Source: Coffea arabica
Lineage: Eukaryota > Streptophyta > Magnoliopsida > Gentianales > Rubiaceae
Assembly: GCF_036785885.1 (NCBI RefSeq)
Contig: NC_092312.1
Coordinates: 38,481,239-38,545,238, forward strand
Length of the DNA: 64,000 nt
Reading direction: 5' to 3'
The notes beneath the pieces were generated by a model that saw only the letters and a list, made by a program, of their open reading frames with translations, had not been told where the DNA came from and made no database searches. The translations under genes were made by a program, and so were the position numbers. Shown piece by piece: positions 24,401-35,213 of the stretch. How positions within the stretch are numbered: the first letter of the stretch is position 1; each line of letters opens with the position of its first letter.

Positions 24401-27400
24401 AGCAATAATGTATTTTGATAGTGCAAACTTCATATATTTATAGCCTTTGAAGTCAATATGATAAATTTGTAAATTTTTTTCAACGGCAAGAAGTTAAATT
24501 TACAAATGTATATTTTAAATCTTTTAAGTTTTAAGGGGCAAAAACATAAATTTTAAAGATTGGGAGGACCTGGGTGGAGCGGTGGCCCCTACCCAACCCC
24601 ATTAGAACCAGCCTTGCGTGGACATACATACTCATAGCTATTGGATTAAATTTGACAATGTGTCCGTCTCAAAATTAAAAAAAAAAAAAAGATAAAATTA
24701 TTTTTTACCCCCTGTGGTTTGGTGATTTATCATAGAACCCCCTATAGTTTAAAAAGTTAAATATAATTCTTTTATGGTTTGAATTAATATATCACTGCAA
24801 TTTTTTCATTAAAATTAATGATGCAAGACCCGAAGACAATCTCTTTTCTAGGCGACCACACAATGGAGCAATTGATAAGAAAGCACAAGTACTTGTGAGT
24901 AGAAGAGATAAACAATTTAAAGATCATAAATGTAACAATAAGTAAATAAAAAGGAAAGAATAGCAAACCAATTAACTACCCAACTCCTCTTGATCTTGTA
25001 GGTTAATTCAAACAAGCTACTTCAAGTTGATGAATTACAATCACTCTTGTGTACAAAGGAAGGTTCACCTCCTCCTTACCGCGAACTCCACTCGGTCAAG
25101 CCAGGACGTTTTACTATCTCTCAGGACAACCCTCATAGAACTACACTCATGAAATATTCACTCACAAATGAAAAGTTTACTATGAACCTCACACGACTAA
25201 AACTACAAATCTTCCTTGAAAAGTATTTTCTCACTAAAATCTCTCTAGATCTTTTGTATCTTGAGTGTGCAAAAGTTGTTTGAAATATCTGACCAACCAC
25301 TATATATATAGGACCAAGAAAGTGCCTCATTAATGCTTCCAACGGATAGAAAGTAGCTGAACAGTCAACTATCCGTTGGCAGTGTCAGACGTCCGGTAGC
25401 CCTGTTTTATGCGTCCGACAGCAGGCAGAGAGTTTAAGGGATTTTCTTCAATTCTTTCGGACGTCGGTTGGTTGGTTTTCTGCGTCCGAAGGTATGATGT
25501 AAAACTGAAAATTCTTCTTCAATTCTTTCGGACGTCCGGTGCAAGCTTTTTGTGCGTCCGACACCAAACAAAGAGATTTGAGAAATTATCTTGTTTCTAT
25601 CGGATGTCCGGTAGAGACATATTCAGCATCCGATAGTTTTGTTGACTTCGAAAGATCCTATCGGACGCCCGAAGCATGCGTCCGAAATTGTGAAATGATT
25701 ATCGGACGTCCGGTACTGTCTTCTTGAGCGTCCGACAGGTTCAGCATACTCTGTCTTTTTCAAATGTGCTTAATCTTTGAAGCTGATTTGTTTCATTTCT
25801 GAAAAAGCCTTTGAGGAGATGTTAGCAACATCCATTTGTTTTGTAACCATCAAAAGCTAGGGACCAAGGTCAACATTCTCCCCCTTTTTGATGATGACAA
25901 ACAATGGATGAAAGAAAGAAAAAATATTGAGCATATAAGCATAAACTCCCCCTCACACAATGCATCTAAACTTATAATTTCAGAATAACTCCCCCTTACA
26001 CATAACATCCATTTCTTCCCCTTTTTGTCATCATAAGATGAGAGTAAAAACCAACTACCAAAAACCAGCAACAATAACAGAGAATTCAATAATCCAAATA
26101 AAAACAGAGAAATGACAGCAATCACAGCAAATCATCATGAGATCAGCATTATTCTTTTTTCACTCTTTTTAACATCATATAAATTCAGTAAAAAAATCAA
26201 TAAAAACTCAGTTCAAAACATCAAAAACATCAAAAGAGAATTATAAAAAAGCATTATGAACAAGAATCTCATCAATCTTACCAAAATCGCCTACTTGTTA
26301 GAGTTAGTATCATGTCTAACTATCCACATGCATTTCATGCCATTTTTCATATTCTTTCTCACATATCAATCACTTTTCATGTGACCTTTTTGACAATAGA
26401 AATTACACATAATCAAAGAGTTATTTATATGAACAGGTTTAATAAATCTTACTTGTCTTTTCTTATAAATAGCAAATTCGTTGGAATTACAATTCAACCT
26501 ATTCTTTTGAAAACAGACTTGTTTCTTGTATTTAAACAATTCATTTAGACCATCCATTTTTCTTTTCAAATCACCTTGTTCCTTTTTGAACAATTCACAA
26601 AGATTTGTTTTTCTGTCAAGCTCAAAGTGTAAAGCAGTCTCATTCTTTTTAAAATAATCATTTTCAGTTTTCAACTTTTTATTTTGTTGAAAAAGATTTG
26701 TATTATCTCGAAGCAAAAAACTAATTTTTTGTTTTAACCCCTTGTTTCAAGTATAGGATTCTTTCAAACTATCATGCAATTTTATAATGAAAGATTCAAG
26801 ATCATCATCAGTTTCATCATTACTTTCAAATTGAGAGTTACAAGATGTTATCTCATCATCTCCAATGGCCATAAAAGCCAATTGAGCAGATTCTTCATCC
26901 TCTTCAATTTCATCATCGGAGTTGCACTCATTCCATGTGAATTGAAATTTGTTGAATCTTGGTTTTCTTCCTTCATTCTTCTTCATCATTGGACACTCAC
27001 TTGCGTAATGTCCAGGTTGGTCGCATTCAAAGCACTGAACAGTTTGCTTTTGTTGAACTCTAGCTTCCCTTTGTTTCTCGAGTTGTTGAACTGATTTGGG
27101 AATGAATTACTAGGTCCACTTTTTCTGAATCTCCTCTTGTTGAGTATTCGTTTGAAGTTTCTTGTGATGAGTGCAATATCACTGTCATCACCTTCTATGT
27201 CATCTCCATCTAAGAAGGCTGTATCATCTTCATCTTGTGAGGTTTTTTGAGCAATACTCTTTCTCACCTTTGTATTTTCTTCCTCCTGCACCTTGAACTT
27301 GAGTTTCAGCTCATAAGAAATTAGAGAGTTAATAAGAGATTCAATGGGTAAGGTATTTAGATCTTTAGCTTCCTCAATAGCAGTCACTTTACTCTCCCAA

Positions 27401-30400
27401 TCCTTGGATAAGGCATTCAGAATTTTTCTGTTTTTCTCACCTAGAGAGTATTCATTTTCCAACACCTCCAAATCCTTAATAAAGTCATTAAATCTACAAT
27501 ACATCTCATCAATATTTTCATGAGGTTGCATCTTGAAGGATTCATACTTTGTAACTAGAATGAACTTCTTTTGTTCTCTAACATTCTTACTACATTCATG
27601 AATTTCTCTCAATTTATCCTAAATTTCCTTGGCTGACTTGCAGCCTTTGACTCTAATAGATTGATTTGAGTCTAAAGCACAATATAATACATTCATGGAT
27701 TTTGCATTTAATGTGAAATGAGCTCTATCCGCAGCAGTCAGTTCACTTCTTATTTTTGGTCTAGATCTCTGAGTATTTTCATCTATAAGAAAGGCATCAT
27801 ATGGACCTTCACTAATAATAAACCACAATTCAATATCAATAGATTACAAAAAAATGATCATTCTTTCTTTCCAACTTGCATAATTTGACCCATTAAATAG
27901 AGGTGGTCTAATGACAGAATGTTCTTCAAAAAATATAGCATTGTTGGTTGTCATCTTTACTATAAAGCCGATTGAGCTTAATCTCTAGGAGACCAAGCTC
28001 TGATACCAATTGTAAGGCCTGAAGACAACCTCTTTTATAGGCGACAACACAATGGAGTAGTTGATAAGAAAGTACAAGTGCTTATGAGTAGAAGAGATAA
28101 ACAATTTAAAGATCATAAATGTAACAATAAGTAAATAAAAAGAAAAGAATAGCAAACCAATTAACTACCCAACTCCTTTTGAGCCTGTAGGTTAATTCAA
28201 ATAAGCTACTTCAAGTTGATGAATTACAATCACTCTTGTGTACAAAGGAAGGTTCACCTCCTCCTTGCCCCGAACTCCACTCGGTCAAGTCAGGACGTTT
28301 TACTATCCCTCAGGACAACCCTCACAGAGCTACACTCATGAAGTATTTACTCACAAATGAAAAGTTTACTATGAATCTCACACCACTAAGACTACAAATC
28401 TTCCTTGAAGAGTATTTTCTCACTAAAATCTCTCTAGATCTTTTGTATCTTCAGTGTGCAAAAGTTGTTTGAAATATCTGACCAACCACTATATATATAG
28501 GACCAAGAAAGTGCCTCATTAATGCTTCCAATGGATAGAAAGTAACTGAACAGTCAACTATCCGTTGGCATTGTCGGACGTCCAGTAGCCCTGTTTTATG
28601 CGTCCGACAGCAGGCAGAGAGTTTAAGAGATTTTCTTTAATTCTTTCGGACGTCCAATAGGTTGGTTTTCTGCGTCTGAAGGTATGATGTAAAACTGAAA
28701 ATTTTTCTTCAATTCTTTCGGACGTCCGGTGCAAGCTTTTTGTGCGTCCGACAGCAAACAAAGAGATTTGATAAATTATCTTGTTTCTATCGGACGTCCG
28801 GTAGAGACATATTCAGCATCCGATAGTTTTGTTGATTTCGAAGGATCCTATCGGACGCTTGAAGCATATGTCCGAAATTGTGGAATGATTATCGGACGTC
28901 CGGTACTGTCTTCTTGAGCGTCCGACAGATTCAGCATACTCTGTCTTTTTCAAATGTGCTTAATCTTTGAAGCTGATTTGTTTCATTTCTGAAAAAGCCT
29001 TTGAGAAGATGTTAGCAACATCCATTTGTTTTGTAATCATCAAAAGTTAGGGACCAAGGTCAACAAATGATCAATAGTAAAAAGTTAAAATCAAACTAAT
29101 AAATTAACAAGTTTATCCTTTCGTTACCATTTTTCCTCCAAACATAAGAAAGAAGAAATTGGAATAAAAATTGATAAATAAGAACCAGGAAATACCATTG
29201 AAGATTTGGTTTAAACATCCATAATGATATTTGTAGTCAAAAAAGATTTTGTATTTTTTGTTTCTTATTTATTTGTTTTATATTTCCCTTCCATCTTTTT
29301 TGTTTCTTTTTTTATTTCCTTTTCATCTCTTTTGTATTTGGAGAAAATTAAGATTTTGTAGGATAAAATATAGATTTCAAAATCATCTCTTCTCTTTCCA
29401 AAAAAAAAAAAGACAAAAAGAAAAGGGAAAAAGAAAAACATGAAAAAAAAGTAGTGAAAGGGTGAATTTATCAATTTGTTAGTTTGATTTTGATTTTTAC
29501 TATTGACTGTTAGTTTTAACGAAAAAGTCAACGATGACACTTTAACCCCAACCATAATGGAGTTATATATACAATTTTAAACTATAGAAGAATTATGCGG
29601 TAAAGCACCAAAATACAGAGCGTAAAAGATAATTTACCCAAAAAAATTGAGAGAAGTTTAGAGACATTGAGTATCATGTCATGGAGATAAGGATAGGAGT
29701 AGGGATGGGTTGGTAGTTCAAGGGAAAGAATATAAGTGAAAGGTTCAGAGTTTGAACCCTCCTAGTTACAAGAGGAAAAAGAAGAAGAAGAAGAAGAGAA
29801 GGACATAGATAAATGATAAATTAACTACATAAATAAACGTTTTATAAACTTGATTTTTATCCTAATAATCAATGTTATAGTAGACCCTTTTCACAAAGTT
29901 AAACAAGATTAATAATATTTTTACACAACAGGAAAAAATATAGTCTTTTACATTGCAATTTATTAAAATTCAAACTTTCAAAGGTTACTTAGAAAAAATG
30001 CTCATATCAAGATAGGATAATGTCAACGTTAAAAAAATATTCCATTTGATAGAGTACTAACTAGGATAGTAAACTTATCCCAAATAATATTTCGCTTGCA
30101 TCATAAATATATTTTTCAACTCACCTTTTTATATTCCCAACCACCTTTTTATCTCACATATATCACATCACAAAAAGTGTTACAGTAATTATTCCAAATA
30201 ATATTTCAAATAATACTCTATCCAAACATACTTTAACTGCATTTTTATATGCATATATGTAGAAATAAACATTCTTTTCAATTTTAATTTGGAAAATCAA
30301 TATAAAACCAGAAATATAACTATTAGAAAATTATTTAAATTCGTGTTTGGAATGAATGAAGAAAAAAAATTACACAAAATGTCACACTAAATCGTGACAT

Positions 30401-32330
30401 GATTGATTTGTCAGGATGCTGTGGTGCTTTGGACAATGCATCCATGGGAAAGAGATGCTCGTCTGCTAAGGGAGGCAGTGTACAAGGGTCCAAATTATGG
30501 CATTCTTGTAGAGACTGCTTGTACTAGATCATCGGAGGAACTATTAGGAGCAAGAAGAGCTTACCATTCCCTCTTTGAGCACTCAATTGAGGAAGACATA
30601 GCTTTCCATATCCACGGCTTTGAGAAAAAGGTGAACCAAATAACCCTAATTTTTATGTTCTTTTCAATGGTTTACGAGTCACCAACGTGTAACGCCTATG
30701 TTACACACCCTCGCATATTGGCAACACGTTACAAGGCTTTGGTCCCATGCTTTTGAATTTTTTATTACATCTAACATAGTTGATGTAGAAACAAATATGG
30801 GACCCACCTAATACATTAATATCCATCAACAACCTAGTCAACCTCAAAAATTTTCCGTGAAACCCTATCGAAGTCTTAATTAAGATTACCTAACACAAGA
30901 AGGTTTAGGTTGAACTTTATTTCTTAGCCTTATTGGATAAGCTACACCAAGGCATCCATCCAGCATTGTCAGTGCAAGAATGGCCCTGAATGTGACAACA
31001 AGTGTCTGACATGCACATTGCTAGATAGATTAAAACATTACCCTACAAAAAATGGTAGACTAGTTCTTCCGTTTCCACTTTTCATTTTTTCTAGTTACAA
31101 AATTTCAATTGCTGATCCAATAATGATTTCAACCCGTATGTATTATCTCTAGTATGAGTAATTCTAAACCTTTTTTTTTACACGAATCACATATTTTTGA
31201 CAGTGCATCTATAGGTTAGATGAACAAATTAATTGACTAGGATATTAATTTTTGACTGGCACCATTGATCAGATGCGGAAATTCATCTATGTGATACCAT
31301 GTGTTGAAACAAATTGGTGAACTATGTGAGCAGGAGGATTGGCAATCAAACTCCATTTTTAAACATTAAACAATGTCTTTGACCATTGCGCTGCATTCGG
31401 TTCTAGCCCTGGCAATTCTTGTTCAAGGCCTAATCTTGTGATTGAATTCTTTACGATTTTTATGCGATGAACAGCTTCTAGTTGGATTAGTAAGTGCGTA
31501 CCGTTATGAAGGTCCAAAATACAGCGAAGAAGTAGCAAAATCTGAAGCGAAGATACTCAAAAATGTCATAAAAGATGGTGCTAAGAAGCTCCACGAGGAA
31601 GAAGAGATTGTCAGGATTCTAACTACAAGAAGCAAGCTTCATCTAAAGGCTGTATTTAAGCATTATAAGGAAACTAGTGGCAATTATTTGGACGAGGTAA
31701 GAAATTTATTAGTATAGTATATTTCTGCTTAATACTTTAAATATGTATTCCCATCACTTTTTTATTTCACATACACATTGTTCTAGAATGGTGCTAAAAT
31801 AATGTTTTCCTAAAAGCTCCTAGAAATAATCATGCAAACGAGCATAGCTGCATTAAAGATCTTAAGAGCGAAGAAATGGCTATCCTCACTTCCTTTGTCT
31901 ATTACCAGTTTTGATTGGTTCATGCTAATGTTGCTTCCCCCCTTTTAATTTTCAGGATCTTGGTGATCAGTTAATTCTAAAACAAACAGTTCAATGCCTT
32001 TGCAAGCCAGAGACATACTTTACCGAGGTGAGATTAATTAATTAATTGATCATCATTTCATTTTTCAAGAAATGATAATCTCCAAGACCTTAATTAATTA
32101 CTCAAAGGTATTAAATGTTTCTTCAGGTTTTGGATGTTTCCCTTAAAGGCATTGGGCATGGCTTTGCAAAAGAAGCCTTGACCAGAGTTATTGTTACCCG
32201 AGCAGATGTAGATTTGAAGCTCATCAAAGAAGAATATCATCAGCTTTCTGGGGTTACTCTATCACATAAGAATGAAGAAATAGCCAATGGGAACTTCAAA
32301 GATTTTATGCTTACTTTGATTGCTAGATGA
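18487..32330 (+). CDS. ANN4: Annexin D4-type gene, complete, six exons
   Basis: Exons are 18487-18532, 24084-24256, 30415-30630, 31475-31696, 31956-32027 and 32127-32330 (46, 173, 216, 222, 72 and 204 bp; 933 bp, 310 codons plus TGA). All borders are GT-AG with matching phases. The product has the four annexin repeats. Strong D4-type matches are HPWERDARLL, ETACTRSSEELLGARRAYH, SLFEHSIEEDIA, LLVGLVSAYRYEGPKYSE, RILTTRSKLHLKAVFKHYKE and LTRVIVTRADVDLKLIKEEY. Annexins bind acidic phospholipids in a Ca2+-dependent way; Arabidopsis ANN4 is linked to Ca2+ and stress responses. The repeat-I loop reads GLGVDEK instead of GxGTD, and the repeat-IV loop (GIGHGFAKEAL) is also degenerate, so Ca2+ binding may be weak or altered. 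The frame is open despite intron 1 of 5551 bp and intron 2 of 6158 bp, both swollen by retroelements. A (CA)n run of about 20 bp lies just inside intron 1 (18549-18569). Confidence 0.93.
18693..23406. mobile_element. Solo LTR of a Ty3/gypsy-like retrotransposon in ANN4 intron 1
   Basis: The sequence starts TGTGACGCCCCCACTTCTCC, ends GCGAGTCCTCACA and is flanked by the 5-bp duplication AGGAA (18688-18692 and 23407-23411). Within 4714 bp there is no gag, protease, reverse transcriptase or integrase motif and no second LTR, so it is best read as a solo LTR left by recombination. Such long LTRs with a TGTGACG start suggest the Tekay/Del group, but that is inference. A short tandem of ACGGTT and GGTTAACGGTT-like motifs lies at 19800-19870. 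Without it, intron 1 would be about 0.83 kb. Confidence 0.82.
24822..25875 (-). repeat. 3' LTR of the copia element
   Basis: Left LTR, paired with 28011-29065. In the stretch 25370-25740 it contains a cluster of GGACGTCC palindromes and half-sites of the form GCGTCCGA, spaced by about 20-50 bp. Confidence 0.9.
25876..25891 (-). other. Polypurine tract of the copia element
   Basis: On the minus strand the sequence AAAAAGGGGGAGAA directly precedes the TGTTGACC start of the 3' LTR. It is the expected plus-strand primer site for reverse transcription. Confidence 0.8.
26366..27954 (-). pseudogene. Copia gag (UBN2-type) remnant
   Basis: The frame starts at ATG 27954 on the minus strand (MTTNNAIFFEEHSVIRPPLF). 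It is interrupted by stops before 27828 and at about 27619, shifts frame near the zinc knuckle around 27030, and continues as a CFECDQPGHYASEC-like knuckle and an acidic stretch (27000-26747). A lysine- and asparagine-rich, probably coiled-coil segment (26716-26366) ends in CNFYCQKGH. Gag forms the particle that packages retrotransposon RNA. With several stops and one shift it cannot give a full product. Confidence 0.8.
27997..28008 (-). other. tRNA-iMet-type primer-binding site of the copia element
   Basis: TGGTATCAGAGC lies two bases inside the 5' LTR on the minus strand. This is the classic Ty1/copia primer site complementary to initiator methionine tRNA, and it fixes the element's orientation. 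Confidence 0.93.
28011..29065 (-). repeat. 5' LTR of the copia element
   Basis: Right LTR, paired with 24822-25875. The two differ at scattered sites, including about 11 in the first 86 bp, so the insertion is not recent. It has the same cluster of GGACGTCC palindromes (28565-28930). Confidence 0.9.
29690..29800 (+). repeat. Possible SINE in ANN4 intron 2
   Basis: GGTTGGTAGTTCAAGGG resembles a pol III A box. A B-box-like AGTTTGAACCC follows about 45 bp later, and a (GAA)n-rich tail ends the segment at about 29800. No target duplication was found, so the call is tentative. Confidence 0.35.
30631..31474 (+). other. ANN4 intron 3, nothing else seen
   Basis: 844 bp between the KK end of exon 3 and the LLVGLV start of exon 4. 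A small palindromic phrase (GTGTAACGCC...GTTACAC) lies near 30690. There is no mobile-element border or other gene. Confidence 0.6.
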
Positions 32331-33544
32331 GATCAAGAAAATTAACTCAACTTCGTGCTTGTGCATTGCTGTACTTGGCCTGAATTTGCACGTTTACATG
32401 TATCATGTATGATTTCTATTGTTACCACCAAATGGATTTTTGTTTTTCATAATCACTGAGTTGGTCAAAAGAGGACTCTTAGAATATTTTTCACTATGAC
32501 GTCCAAAGTTCGAATCATATGTCTAATACTTGAAAGCGAAAAAGGTGGAGATAGGGGTGAGAAGGTAAAAAACTAAAAATTTAAAAAATGTTTTGCACAT
32601 ATAAATTGTTGTTTTGCTCTCACATACAAAATAACTTTTCTTTTCTTTTCTTTTTTGGCTAAAAACATCAGATGCGACCAATTTCTTTTTAAGAAAAAAA
32701 AGTCAAAAAATGGAGTGTTTATAGCAACAAAACAAAGATAAGAAAAATATACAATGATAATATTACCTTTCATAACGTTTCAAAATGACTTGACATTTAA
32801 ATTCTAAGATCGTTCACACTTAGGTAAAAAGTGACTGAAAATCCAGATTATTAAACATTTCTTAGGCTTTCCATAGGAGCAAATTCAAATACACAACTAG
32901 AAAAAAATATTTTATGAAGAAACATAGAAATATATCGAAATTACTCACGTAAAATTGGTTAGTTTATATATTCAAAAGTACATGTACTTTTACCATTATA
33001 TTTCAAAATATATAGTCTTAGGTTATTTTGTTCTTCTGAGTATTCATGGCATCTAATAAGTGGTTAAAAAATCTAAACTTTGGGTTTTTACATCATCGTG
33101 CAAAGGGAAATGAGAAAGAGAAGTGCCTAATTATCTGATCGAAGTGTGCCAAATCATTGATTTGCAAAGGATTTTGGCCATTCTCTTTGTTAACCTAATA
33201 AAAAAAAAGAATCTAAAACTCAAGTGGGAGCATTTATGGTTCTTTCTGTCCTTCCAAATCTATCATTTTCTGGTGAACCAATACTTGATCATTAACTTGG
33301 AAAGCAAATAATCAAGTGCATGAAATGGTACTGGGTGTTTTTTTTTTCTTTTTTGTCCGACAGATGCCAAGTGATAGGAAGGTAGATTTAATTGGAAGTA
33401 GGGCAACGACGGTCATCTAGCAGTTAACAACCAAGATTGGCAAAAAAAAAAAAATAAGGTCTAAATCATTGTATATACATGATCTTCAACCCTATGTGTA
33501 GAACCCACAAAAATTTGCTTTATAGTCACTTTCTACTGAAAAAC
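32331..33544. other. ANN4 3' untranslated and downstream region
   Basis: The sequence after the TGA is AT-rich and should hold the polyadenylation signals, but no single AATAAA site stands out. Short open frames have no recognisable domain. No mobile-element ends were found. Confidence 0.5.
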
Positions 33545-34209
33545 AATGTTTTAAAAACCGGATCGTTAATTGAACTGATGAAGTGAAAGGGTCGAGGTTC
33601 AACCGGTCGGACCGATTCAACCTGGGTTCAATGAATTTTTAAAAAAAATAATTTATATAAATATATATATGCACAAAATAAGACATGCAATGGACTAATT
33701 TAATACTTTACATGATGAAAAGTTTACTATTTTAGAATAACTTGGATTTTTAAAAATAAATTATATATTTTTGAATTATAAGTTAAAACAAATAGATTTC
33801 ATCTCAATTTCAATTACATCTATCAAAAAATCTTAAATTCAACCCAAAAATAACACAATATTTTGAAATTATACAAAATTCACGCCTATGAGAATTTAGA
33901 CATTGTGAACTTAAATTTTAATTTACGTTTTGGAATTTAGAGATTGCAATTTAAAAAAGAAAGTTTGGAGTTCGAAAGAAGTCAAGAGAATCGAAAATAG
34001 AAATGCAAACTTGATAAGAAACAAAAAATGAGATAAAAGTAAGTGGTTGTGGCATTAAATAATTTGGGTTAAAAAAATAATTTTTTTTAATTTTATTAAT
34101 TTAATGGACAAAAATAAAATTAAAAGATGTAAGAAAACATCAATAAATTAAAAATAAAGATGTTTGATTAAAAAGGAAGTGACAAAAAAAAGAGGATAGA
34201 GAGAGAGCG

Positions 34210-34249
<40 letters not shown>

Positions 34250-34635
34250 GAAGATTAAAAAGAAAGAGCCATGAGAGAATGAGATTTTGTAAGAAAATGA
34301 AAAAAAAATATGAGTGTTTGTTTTATAAAAATGAGTTTAAAAAAAATTAATAAGATGTGATAGTGCAACGGTTACTATATTGGTCTTCTATTACAAAGGT
34401 CATGAGTTCAAATCTTCAAAGCTACATTTTGCAAAACGTTAAAAAAAAAAGGAAAAAGGAAAACTCAAAAACCGGAAAAAACCGATTCAATCCAGTTTCG
34501 ACAGTTTCACGATTGGATCGATTTTTGACCGGTTTTCTAGCATGGTCAACCCTAACATAGAACCGGACCGGTGCTATGGCCGGTTCACAGTTCAACCGGT
34601 CGAACCGGCCTGTCCGGTCCGGTTTTCAAAACATT
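33545..34635. mobile_element. Terminal-inverted-repeat element rich in CCGGTT motifs
   Basis: The left end AATGTTTTAAAAACCGGATCG mirrors the right end, whose reverse complement reads AATGTTTTGAAAACCGGACC. Both ends carry repeated ACCGGTC and TTCAACCGGT motifs. The flanks are similar (ACTGAAAA and ACTAGTGAAAA) but no exact target duplication is visible. The interior is AT-rich and holds a (GA)n run at about 34197-34247 and a SINE-like segment. No transposase frame is present. Confidence 0.7.
34357..34455 (+). repeat. SINE-like segment
   Basis: ATAGTGCAACGGTTAC resembles a pol III A box, and AAGGTCATGAGTTCAAATC resembles a B box about 40 bp downstream. An A-rich tail (34439-34455) follows. It lies inside the preceding inverted-repeat element. 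Confidence 0.5.
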
Positions 34636-35213
34636 ACTAGTGAAAAGAGTCTCATCTTGTAGTATTGGATAAAAATCAGCACAACCATTTATGCTCCAGA
34701 TCTGATATAATTTAACAACAGTTGAAATTACTTTATTAACCAACTTTTACGAGCAATCTTTTGAGAACACGTGACAATATCACAAGCGTCAATCCCCGGA
34801 CAGCCTTTTTGGCACACCAGCACGGTAAGTACACGTGTAAGAAGGCAATGGATGATCTTGTATGATTGTCGTGTTATATTATTGTCATATCCTGATGTAA
34901 ACCTCAATAGTAAAACTAATTTATTGGATTTCCCTTATGTTATGACCAGCGAATTAACAGGTTGATCCAATTCGATTCACTTACCATATTAAACATTTTA
35001 CACAATTATAATCATTGTAGCGTGGATCATGTTTCACAAGATTAACCTGTTAACCAAAAATGCATTGGAAAAACTCGTAACCCATTAATCACATATTTCA
35101 GCCCATTCAATCATGTAACCTACTCACTCTTACTGTTGGAGAGTTTTTTGACTCATTTAATGATGAAAACCATTCAATTTGAAAGAGTTTTCATAGATAA
35201 TATACATAATAAA
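34636..35213. other. Spacer DNA
   Basis: AT-rich, no gene recognised. The last 33 bp before the next element (35181-35213) are repeated imperfectly just beyond it (about 36911-36942), with shared TAGATAA/AAGATAA and ATACA phrases. Confidence 0.45.

Larger units (their letters stand above)
24822..29065 (-). mobile_element. Internally deleted Ty1/copia retrotransposon (gag only)
   Basis: Two direct LTRs (24822-25875 and 28011-29065, about 1055 bp) are flanked by the 5-bp duplication AATGA (24817-24821 and 29066-29070). Read on the minus strand the LTR starts TGTTGACCTTGG. Next to the right LTR is a TGGTATCAGAGC primer-binding site, and next to the left LTR is an AAAAAGGGGGAGAA polypurine tract. 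The 2.1-kb interior codes only for a damaged gag; protease, integrase and reverse transcriptase are gone. The gag type and purine tract resemble the SIRE/Maximus group. It sits antisense to ANN4 in intron 2. Confidence 0.92.
24691..29639. mobile_element. Terminal-inverted-repeat element split by a copia insertion
   Basis: The left end (GATAAAATTATTTTTTACCC, then CTGTGGTTTGGTG and CTATAGTTTAAAA) mirrors the right end, whose reverse complement starts GGGTAAATTATCTTTTACGC and continues with similar phrases. Both sides abut A-runs, so the target duplication cannot be read. The copia element at 24822-29065 was inserted later into this element, whose own length was only about 0.7 kb. It looks Mutator-like from its long diverged inverted repeats. 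It lies in ANN4 intron 2. Confidence 0.6.

Noticed and set aside
25047..25727. Matching short frames in the two copia LTRs as a duplicated small gene
   Set aside because: They are the same LTR sequence present twice; frames differ between copies and have no family features.
29249..29555. Pyrimidine-rich frames as a membrane protein
   Set aside because: Low-complexity T/A-rich intronic DNA on both strands, with no start context or homology.
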